In this document: positions 14,999-20,053 of the stretch, piece after piece
How positions within the stretch are numbered: position 1 is the stretch's first letter
Layout: each line of letters opens with the position of its first letter
Assembly (NCBI GenBank): GCA_039028695.1
Contig: JBCCHN010000094.1
Coordinates: 1-20,053, forward strand
Reading direction: 5' to 3'
Source: JANQKX01 sp039028695
Lineage (GTDB): Bacteria > Pseudomonadota > Alphaproteobacteria > Kiloniellales > Kiloniellaceae
Length of the DNA: 20,053 nucleotides
Position numbers and translations under genes: made by a program
The notes under the pieces: model-generated
Databases searched by the model: none
Told to the model about the DNA's origin: nothing
The model's input: the letters and a program-made list of their open reading frames with translations, nothing else

Positions 14999-16165
14999 AT
15001 GACAAGCCAAATTTCCCTCGCCTCGGATGGGATGAAAAACACTTCCCTCTTCGCCGAGCTGCAGGCCTGCAATGCGCCGGCTCAATCCGCCTTTTCCCTG
15101 CCGCCTCGCTGCTATTGGGATCCGGAGGTCTTGGCCCTCGAGGTTGAGCGGATCTTTCGCAACCAGTGGATCGGTATCGGTCGGACCAGCCGATTTGAGC
15201 GGCCGGGTGACTACGAAACCCATGATATCGCAGGGCTGCCCCTGATCGTTTTGCGGGACAAAGAAAATCAGATCCGAGTATTCGCCAACTCCTGCCGGCA
15301 TCGTGGTGCGCGCTTGTTGGAGGGACAGGGCCATTGCCGGGGCATCCGCTGTCCCTTCCACTGTTGGAGCTATGCCTTGGATGGCCGTCTGGTCGGTACG
15401 CCCCATATGGAGAGGGCCGAGGGCTTCCAACGTGCCGACTATGGCTTGATTGAGTTTCAGGCGGCCGATATTGGCGGCTTTCTCTTTATTTGCCTTGACC
15501 AGCAGGCTGTTGACATTGACCGCCATCTTGGCGACTTCGCGGCGCGACATGCCGATTGGCCCTTGGACAGCCTGGTCGTCTCTCGTCGTCGCTGCTTTGA
15601 GGTGGGTTGTAATTGGAAGGCCTTTTTGGAGGTATTCAACGAGTATTACCATCTTCCCTTCGTCCATCCCACGTCCATCGCTGGGGTCTATAGCCCGCCC
15701 GAGGCGCCGGACGTCACCACCGGTGCTTACGCCAGCCAATTCGGTGTGACCGAGGGCACAGGTGCCCTCTTGGACGCGCAACAGGCCTATGCCTTGCCGC
15801 CTATGCCAGATCTGAAGGGGCGGGCCGCAACCGGTGTGCGCTATTCCTGGGTCTTCCCCAATATGACATTCGCCGCCGGTACGGACAGTCTATGGATTTA
15901 CGAGGCCTATCCATTGGACCCTGACCGTTGTCATGTGGTCCAGAGCATCTGTTTTCACCGAGATACGGTCGCGCGTCCGGATTTCGAGGAGATTGCCGCG
16001 CAGTACTATCACCGCTTCGACGCGGCGCTGGCGGAAGACCTTCCGGCCTTGGAGAACCAGCATCGGGGCCTCAAATCCCCCTTCGCCCAGCAAGGCCGTT
16101 TCGAGCCCAACCTGGAGCCCAACGTGGCTGCCTTCGCAAGGTGGTATGCAGAGCGACTGTCCTGA
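14999..16165 (+). CDS. Rieske non-heme iron oxygenase, alpha (catalytic) subunit
   Basis: This 388-residue protein has the two domains of ring-hydroxylating/choline-monooxygenase-type oxygenases. The Rieske [2Fe-2S] motif is C99-x-H101 with C118-x2-H121 (CRHRGARL, CPFHCWSYALDG). The mononuclear iron site is NEYYHLPFVHP (214-224) with H218 and H223, and D347 in EDLPALENQ as the third ligand. Such enzymes need a ferredoxin or reductase partner to deliver electrons; none is adjacent, nor is a beta subunit, so it resembles the solitary GbcA/choline-monooxygenase style. The substrate cannot be assigned. I start at ATG 14999, with GGA five bases upstream; upstream in-frame TTG 14960 is less likely. 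It converges on tldD across a 241-bp AT-rich region. Confidence 0.92.
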   Translation: MTSQISLASDGMKNTSLFAELQACNAPAQSAFSLPPRCYWDPEVLALEVERIFRNQWIGIGRTSRFERPGDYETHDIAGLPLIVLRDKENQIRVFANSCRHRGARLLEGQGHCRGIRCPFHCWSYALDGRLVGTPHMERAEGFQRADYGLIEFQAADIGGFLFICLDQQAVDIDRHLGDFAARHADWPLDSLVVSRRRCFEVGCNWKAFLEVFNEYYHLPFVHPTSIAGVYSPPEAPDVTTGAYASQFGVTEGTGALLDAQQAYALPPMPDLKGRAATGVRYSWVFPNMTFAAGTDSLWIYEAYPLDPDRCHVVQSICFHRDTVARPDFEEIAAQYYHRFDAALAEDLPALENQHRGLKSPFAQQGRFEPNLEPNVAAFARWYAERLS

Positions 16166-16222
16166 AAATGGCGCGAGACCATTGAAGCGCCGGGGCTGAT
16201 AAAGCGATACATGGACCCGGAC

Positions 16223-16251
16223 AAAAAAAGAGAGCCGCACGAGGCGGCTCT
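16223..16251 (-). terminator. Rho-independent terminator for tldD (minus strand)
   Basis: AGAGCCGC (16231-16238) and GCGGCTCT (16244-16251) form a perfect 8-bp GC-rich stem with a 5-base loop. Read on the minus strand, the stem is followed by C and seven T residues (the A-run at 16223-16229). It lies about 160 bp beyond the tldD stop and no other minus-strand gene intervenes, so it probably ends the tldD transcript. On the plus strand no T-run follows, so it is weaker for the Rieske gene. Confidence 0.8.
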
Positions 16252-16336
16252 AAGGATAAAGTGGGATAGCGTTAGGACCTTCATTAAGACAGCCCAAGTC
16301 TTAACAACTGGTTAATTGAATTGTTTTTCTTAAAAC

Positions 16337-16358
16337 TTTAGGAAAATTTTTTCCTAAA
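16337..16358. repeat. 22-bp AT-rich perfect inverted repeat downstream of tldD
   Basis: TTTAGGAAAA (16337-16346) and TTTTCCTAAA (16349-16358) are perfect 10-bp complementary arms around a TT centre. It lies 48 bp past the tldD stop, between that stop and the terminator at 16223-16251, in the convergent region shared with the Rieske gene. It has no run of T after it on either strand. It could be a protein-binding palindrome or an mRNA 3'-end structure. Confidence 0.6.
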
Positions 16359-16406
16359 TAGCTAAAAGCCACACCCTAGGAGCGAGCCAGTGGGCGGCAA
16401 TCGCTT

Positions 16407-17840
16407 TTAGGCGGCCGTTCCGCCCACGGTTATGCCATCAATCAAAATGGTGGGTTGCCCAACCCCGACCGGAACCCCTTGGCCGTCCTTGCCGCAGGTG
16501 CCCACGCCATCGTCCAGGGCCATGTCGTTGCCGACCATGGAGACTTTTTTCATCACTTCCGGCCCATTGCCGATCAGCGTGGCGCCCTTGACCGGCGCGC
16601 CGATCACGCCGTCCTCGATCAAATAGGCCTCGGTGCAGGAGAAGACGAACTTGCCCGAGGTGATGTCCACCTGGCCGCCGCCGAAGTTGACGGCGTAAAG
16701 ACCATTTTTGGCGGCCGACAGGATCTCGCCAGGTTCGTGGTCCCCCGAGGTCATGATTGTATTGGTCATGCGGGGCATGGGGATATGAGCGTAGGACTCG
16801 CGTCGGCCGTTGCCGGTGGGGGCCATGCCCATGAGGCGGGCGTTCTGGCGGTCCTGCATGTAGCCGGTCAAAATGCCGTTTTCGATCAGTGTGGTTGCCT
16901 GGGTCGGGGTGCCCTCATCGTCGATGGTCAAGGATCCCCGGCGATCGGTCATGGTGCCGTCATCCACGACGGTGACGCCAGGCGAGGCCACCTGCTGACC
17001 AATCAGGTCCGAAAAGGCAGAGGTCTTCTTGCGGTTAAAATCCCCTTCAAGGCCATGCCCCACCGCCTCGTGCAGCAAAACGCCCGGCCAACCCGGGCCC
17101 AGAACCACCTGCATTTCGCCTGCCGGGGCGGCCACCGAATTTAGATTTACCAGGGCCCGCCGCAGGGCTTCGTCCACGCCGGCTTGCCAGTATTCGGCCT
17201 CCAACAGGCTATCGTAGGCGAAGCGCCCGCCGCCGCCGTAGCCGCCGGCTTCCATGCGATCCCCCTCGGCCACCACAACGGAAACATTCAACCTTACCAG
17301 CGGGCGGATGTCGGCCGCTTGGCCGCCTCCCTGGCGCAGGATTTGAACAGCCTGCCATTCTCCCGCCAGCGAGGCGCTCACCTGCACAACCCTGTCGTCC
17401 TTGCTGCGGGCATAGGCGTCAATTTCGGTGAGGAGCTTCACCTTGGTCTCGAATGGCACCTCGCCCAGAGGATTCACATCGCTATAAAGCATGCGGTTGG
17501 TGCCGACCGGGGCCTCGCTCATGGTGCCGCTGTGGCCGCTGCGAACCGCCTGGACTGTTTGGGCGGCACGCTTAATGGCCTCCTCCGAAAGGTCCGAGGC
17601 GTGGGCGTATCCCGCCGCCTCGCCGCAAATGGAACGAAGGCCAAAGCCTTGTGTGGTGTCGAAAGAGGCGCTTTTCAGGTGCCCGTCGTCAAAAGCCAGT
17701 CCCTCGGACTGGCGGTATTCCAAATACAATTCGCCATCGTCTGCGCCGTCCAAGGCCTCATCCACGATGCCCTCCAACCGTTTTTGATCCAATCCGGCCC
17801 GGTTATAAAATAGGTCATCCGTGGCGGCGACATGTGACAT
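16407..17840 (-). CDS. tldD: TldD, zinc metalloprotease
   Basis: TldD forms the active protease with PmbA/TldE in the cytosol. This 477-residue protein has the zinc-site motif HEAVGHGLEGD (257-267), with H257, H262 and catalytic E258, and C449 in DGVGTCGKDGQG, the position of the third zinc ligand in E. coli TldD. Length and flanking motifs (GWPGVLLHE; NGRRESYAHIPMPRMTNT; GGGQVDITSGKFVF) match the family. GGAGGAG seven bases before ATG 17840 is the strongest ribosome-binding site I saw and fixes the start. The gene lies between a receiver-domain gene and a Rieske gene, with coxB-coxA just beyond; I recall tldD next to cox genes in many alphaproteobacteria. A terminator lies downstream at 16223-16251. 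Confidence 0.96.
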   Translation of the reverse strand: MSHVAATDDLFYNRAGLDQKRLEGIVDEALDGADDGELYLEYRQSEGLAFDDGHLKSASFDTTQGFGLRSICGEAAGYAHASDLSEEAIKRAAQTVQAVRSGHSGTMSEAPVGTNRMLYSDVNPLGEVPFETKVKLLTEIDAYARSKDDRVVQVSASLAGEWQAVQILRQGGGQAADIRPLVRLNVSVVVAEGDRMEAGGYGGGGRFAYDSLLEAEYWQAGVDEALRRALVNLNSVAAPAGEMQVVLGPGWPGVLLHEAVGHGLEGDFNRKKTSAFSDLIGQQVASPGVTVVDDGTMTDRRGSLTIDDEGTPTQATTLIENGILTGYMQDRQNARLMGMAPTGNGRRESYAHIPMPRMTNTIMTSGDHEPGEILSAAKNGLYAVNFGGGQVDITSGKFVFSCTEAYLIEDGVIGAPVKGATLIGNGPEVMKKVSMVGNDMALDDGVGTCGKDGQGVPVGVGQPTILIDGITVGGTAA

Positions 17841-18052
17841 TTGGGGGCTCCTCCATACTCCGTTTTCGCATTTGGCCCTTTTGCTGAAGCTTCCAGGCCG
17901 CTCTAATGCTGGACAAATTGCGCGTACGCCGCGCCCTCATGTGGCTCGAGAAAGCTCAAATGTAGGGATCTTGGCGGGCCAAGACAAACAAATGCGGATG
18001 AAATATCCTTGAGGCCTGCCAAAGAGATCCGCTCAAGAGGCGCGTTAAGGGA

Positions 18053-18739
18053 TCAACCGGCGATCGTCTCGGCGATCCCGTCCGTACGGCGGCGAAAGGC
18101 GCCTTGTTGCCGCTCAGGGTCTCCGCTGGTTCGCTGGGTCTTACGGCGATCCGGTCCGAAATAACTGTCACTTCGGACAAATGCCGGTGGGCGGTGGATG
18201 AGCTGGGTAAGACTCCCATGCAAGGCGTCCATGGACAGGGGTTTGGCCAGGACGTCATGGGCACCTGCATTTTGTGCCGCTTGGATCAGGCGCTCTGCGG
18301 TTAGGTCCGAGTTGTTGAGCAGAATCACGGGCGTTTGCGCATAGGCAGCGGCAGGGTCTTGCCGAATCCATTTAAGCAGCTTGAGGCCGTCAGGCAACAA
18401 TTCGTCGGGCCAGTATTCATGATGCGGAGCAGCGTTGGTTGCGCTTTCCTCAGAGTTGACGCTTGACCGAATTGACCGGCTATCAGCGATCAAGATGTCC
18501 GGTGGGCTTTGCTCGATCCGCGCCATACAATCACTTAGAGTGTCAGACCAAGACACCTTGTGCACCCGCAAGGCTCCAAGGATGGTGCCGAGAAGGGCGC
18601 GGGTTCCTCGCGATTGCACAAAGACCAAGATCTGTAGATCTTCCAGCCGTGAGCCGTCATCGGCAAATTGATGGGGTTGCGTAGCCTTTTCCAAAAATGT
18701 CCTGCCTGAGTGGTGGCACAAGCTGGAAAGTCTAGGCAC
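18053..18739 (-). CDS. Orphan receiver-domain (CheY-like) protein with degenerate acidic pocket
   Basis: This protein of up to 228 residues is a single receiver domain (about 35-185) without a DNA-binding output domain. The phospho-acceptor is D86 in PPDILIADSR and the conserved lysine is K166 in GAHDVLAKPLS. The acidic pair normally ending strand 1 is replaced (LQILVFVQSR, 35-44) and the usual Thr/Ser position is Asn (VILLNNSD). A polar insertion of about 25 residues follows the active-site loop (SSVNSEESATNAAPHHEYWP). The tail SDSYFGPDRRK is a pattern I recall from other alphaproteobacterial receivers. The start is uncertain: GTG 18739 has no ribosome-binding site, while TTG 18694 has AGGA five bases upstream and would give 213 residues. 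It diverges from coxB; tldD starts 212 bp downstream. Confidence 0.78.
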   Translation of the reverse strand: MPRLSSLCHHSGRTFLEKATQPHQFADDGSRLEDLQILVFVQSRGTRALLGTILGALRVHKVSWSDTLSDCMARIEQSPPDILIADSRSIRSSVNSEESATNAAPHHEYWPDELLPDGLKLLKWIRQDPAAAYAQTPVILLNNSDLTAERLIQAAQNAGAHDVLAKPLSMDALHGSLTQLIHRPPAFVRSDSYFGPDRRKTQRTSGDPERQQGAFRRRTDGIAETIAG

Positions 18740-18798
18740 CAGTGGTAAACAAAACTGTAAACAATGGACAAAATTCGGCGGATTTCCGGACTTTTCAT

Positions 18799-18813
18799 GC
18801 GACGATCTGTCGC
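18799..18813. promoter_or_regulatory. Inverted repeat GCGAC-N5-GTCGC, candidate RegA/PrrA-type site 1
   Basis: GCGAC (18799-18803), GATCT, GTCGC (18809-18813): perfect 5-bp arms. This matches all eight fixed bases of GCGNC-N5-GNCGC, the consensus I recall for redox response regulators RegA/PrrA/ActR/RegR of alphaproteobacteria, which control respiratory genes. It is 269 bp upstream of coxB and 60 bp upstream of the GTG start of the divergent receiver gene. Function is inferred from resemblance and position. Confidence 0.5.
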
Positions 18814-18842
18814 CTGGACAGGCCCGCTATCAGCGAGGAATT

Positions 18843-18857
18843 GCGGCATTTTGTCGC
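18843..18857. promoter_or_regulatory. GCGGC-ATTTT-GTCGC, candidate RegA/PrrA/RegR-type site 2
   Basis: GCGGC (18843-18847), ATTTT, GTCGC (18853-18857) again match all eight fixed positions of GCGNC-N5-GNCGC. The site also matches my memory of the Bradyrhizobium RegR box, GNGRCRTTNNGNCGC, at every position, with flanking TT and AA extending the symmetry. Its centre is 44 bp from site 1, about four helical turns. The two together in front of an oxidase operon are more convincing than either alone. Confidence 0.55.
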
Positions 18858-19081
18858 AAAACGGCAGTGCTATTCTGGGCTGAGGGGTTGGAATCCGGCG
18901 ATAATTGGAATGCGGGTGACTTTAGAAGGGCTTAGTGTACTTGTGAGGGCGAGGGCCTTGGTATAGGTTGCCTGGTCTGGATTAGGGCGTTTGTGCGGGG
19001 GGATCCCGACGCCGTGTGATGGAGTATGAGCGGCCGTTTTGCGGCTTGCTGTTTGTTGCACAAGAGATGGGAAGCAAGGAT

Positions 19082-20005
19082 ATGGCCTTTTTCAAAAAGG
19101 TGATCTCGACGGTCTGGGCCTCGGTTGTCGGCGGGCTCGCAGCTGTGCTGAGTGGGGTTTTCCTCTCCACAATGGCTGCTGCGCAGGAGGTGCAAAATGT
19201 ACCGCAAGATTGGCAACTGGGCTTTCAGCCGGCGGTCACCCCGACCATGGAGCGCATTGCCGATTTTCACAATGTGCTCTTATGGGTCATCACGCTGATT
19301 ACCCTATTTGTTTTGGCCTTGCTGATCTATGTGATGTGGCGCTTTTCGGAAAAGCGTAATCCAAACCCCTCCAACACCACCCACAACACCTTGATCGAGG
19401 TTCTTTGGACGGTCATTCCCATCATCATTCTGGTGGTCATCGCCGTGCCCTCGTTTAAGCTGCTTTATTTTTCTGACCGGATTGAAGATGCGGATCTCAC
19501 GGTAAAAGCCATTGGGAAGCAGTGGTACTGGTCCTATGCCTATCCGGATCATGAGAATTTCGAATTCGACTCTTATATGATCCCCGAGGAAGATTTGGAG
19601 CCCGGCCAACCGCGCCTCTTGGCGACCGATACGGCGATGGTCTTGCCGGTGGACACCAATATCCGCTTTTTGATCACGGCCGCGGATGTGCTGCACAACT
19701 TTGCGGTGCCCGCCTTCGGTCTGAAGCTGGATGGGGTGCCGGGGCGGATCAACGAGACCTGGGCTTACATTCCCGAGGAATATGCCGGACAGACATTCTA
19801 CGGCCAATGTTCCGAGCTGTGCGGCACCAACCACGCCTATATGCCCATCATGATTAAGATGGTGTCCAAGTCGGAATTCGATACCTGGGTCAAACAGGCG
19901 CAAGAGGAATATGCGCGCAACGATATGCCGGTGCGGGAAATCGATGTGCCCGAGGTTGGGGTGGCTGCCCTAACGTCCGGTGCCACGTCGGCCGGCGCGC
20001 AATAA
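19082..20005 (+). CDS. coxB: Cytochrome c oxidase subunit II (aa3 type), CuA subunit
   Basis: CoxB carries the binuclear CuA centre that accepts electrons from cytochrome c and passes them to subunit I. This 307-residue precursor has a hydrophobic N-terminal signal (about 1-35, with a likely cleavage after AAAQ), two membrane helices (about 65-87 and 108-129), the aromatic patch WYWSY (148-152) and a periplasmic cupredoxin domain. CuA ligands are all visible: H205 (VLHNFAVP), C243, E245, C247, H251 and M254 in CSELCGTNHAYM. The frame opens at 19016; I choose ATG 19082 because it begins a classic signal peptide (MAFFKKV), with GGGAAG eight bases upstream. ATG 19067 is possible. coxA starts 13 bp after the stop. 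No extra cytochrome c domain is present, so it is not a caa3 type. Confidence 0.94.
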   Translation: MAFFKKVISTVWASVVGGLAAVLSGVFLSTMAAAQEVQNVPQDWQLGFQPAVTPTMERIADFHNVLLWVITLITLFVLALLIYVMWRFSEKRNPNPSNTTHNTLIEVLWTVIPIIILVVIAVPSFKLLYFSDRIEDADLTVKAIGKQWYWSYAYPDHENFEFDSYMIPEEDLEPGQPRLLATDTAMVLPVDTNIRFLITAADVLHNFAVPAFGLKLDGVPGRINETWAYIPEEYAGQTFYGQCSELCGTNHAYMPIMIKMVSKSEFDTWVKQAQEEYARNDMPVREIDVPEVGVAALTSGATSAGAQ

Positions 20006-20018
20006 GGGGGGTTTAGGT

Positions 20019-20053
20019 ATGGCTCACGCTGCAGATGCTCATCACGATCACCA
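20019..20053 (+). CDS. coxA: Cytochrome c oxidase subunit I, first codons only (cut by window end)
   Basis: ATG 20019 follows the coxB stop by 13 bp and is preceded by AAGGGGGG with a suitable spacing. It reads MAHAADAHHDH, the His/Ala-rich N-terminus I recall from alphaproteobacterial subunit I, before the frame leaves the window. Subunit I holds heme a and the heme a3-CuB centre where oxygen is reduced. Identity rests on position and eleven residues, but the coxB-coxA order is nearly invariant. Confidence 0.8.
   Translation, partial: MAHAADAHHDH

Larger units (their letters stand above)
18740..19081. other. Divergent regulatory region between the receiver gene and coxB
   Basis: This 342-bp stretch separates the divergent receiver gene and coxB. 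It holds two GCGNC-N5-GNCGC inverted repeats and a direct repeat GTAAACAA at 18745-18752 and 18757-18764. A weak promoter-like pair lies at TTGTGA 18941-18946 and TATAGG 18962-18967, with a 15-base spacer, about 115 bp upstream of coxB. The coxB frame stays open leftward to 19016, but I see no ribosome-binding site there. No RNA gene is evident. Confidence 0.5.

Noticed and set aside
14753..15781. A 342-codon open frame on the minus strand opposite the Rieske oxygenase gene
   Set aside because: Its translation has no recognisable domain and it lies almost wholly antisense to a gene with all catalytic motifs intact. Long antisense frames are common in GC-rich genes.
16455..17813. Plus-strand frames of 229 and 209 codons opposite tldD
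   Set aside because: They mirror the codon bias of tldD on the opposite strand and show no conserved motif or ribosome-binding site.
1..20053. tRNA, rRNA, CRISPR arrays, insertion sequences, phage or defence genes
   Set aside because: I looked through the intergenic regions on both strands and found no cloverleaf, repeat-spacer pattern, transposase or terminal inverted repeats. The content is ordinary chromosomal.

Overview
The window looks like chromosomal DNA of a GC-rich alphaproteobacterium, probably of the Rhodospirillales/Kiloniellales type. This is an inference from protein family content and from gene neighbourhoods I recall as typical of that class: tldD beside coxB-coxA, ubiA divergent from rsmE followed by gshA, a small DUF4170-type protein, and a receiver protein with a tail containing FGPDRR. 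I see no phage genes, insertion sequences, CRISPR array, rRNA or tRNA, and base and codon use look uniform. This is mostly housekeeping and membrane or redox metabolism, and I found no strong candidate for a new multi-gene system.

Layout. Positions 1-276 (minus) hold the N-terminus of an MsbA-like ABC exporter, cut by the window edge. It diverges from a diacylglycerol/sphingosine-kinase-family lipid kinase (459-1409). Next comes a minus-strand group: ubiD (6132-4609), a CLC anion transporter with a CBS tail (4553-2817) and pmbA/tldE (2767-1427). A LysE-type exporter (6332-6940) diverges from ubiD across a segment rich in inverted repeats. A qmcA-nfeD pair (8547-7084, minus) faces it. Two plus-strand genes follow: the DUF4170-type gene (8897-9109) and a protein with a gamma-glutamylcyclotransferase-like signature (9183-9941). 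ubiA and an ETFB-lysine-methyltransferase-like gene are tightly coupled on the minus strand (11616-9965). Divergent from ubiA run rsmE, gshA and an alpha/beta hydrolase (11691-14625). A solitary Rieske oxygenase alpha subunit lies at 14999-16165. tldD (17840-16407) and a degenerate receiver-domain gene (18739-18053) are on the minus strand. The window ends with coxB (19082-20005) and the first codons of coxA (20019 onward).

Functional links. UbiA and UbiD are successive steps of ubiquinone synthesis, and ubiquinone feeds the respiratory chain that ends in the aa3-type oxidase encoded by coxB-coxA. TldD and PmbA/TldE are the two halves of one protease and are encoded about 14 kb apart here. 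GshA makes the glutathione precursor, and a possible gamma-glutamyl-cyclotransferase-fold protein lies about 2.6 kb away from it.

The most interesting non-coding signal is upstream of coxB. Two exact matches to the inverted-repeat consensus GCGNC-N5-GNCGC, as I remember it for RegA/PrrA/RegR-type redox regulators, lie 44 bp apart (18799-18813 and 18843-18857). Other non-coding signals are three GGCAA/TTGCC inverted repeats between ubiD and the LysE gene, a 16-bp tandem duplication that copies the clc start codon out of frame, a 22-bp AT-rich palindrome and a minus-strand terminator beyond tldD, and ATCGAT boxes upstream of the DUF4170-type gene.
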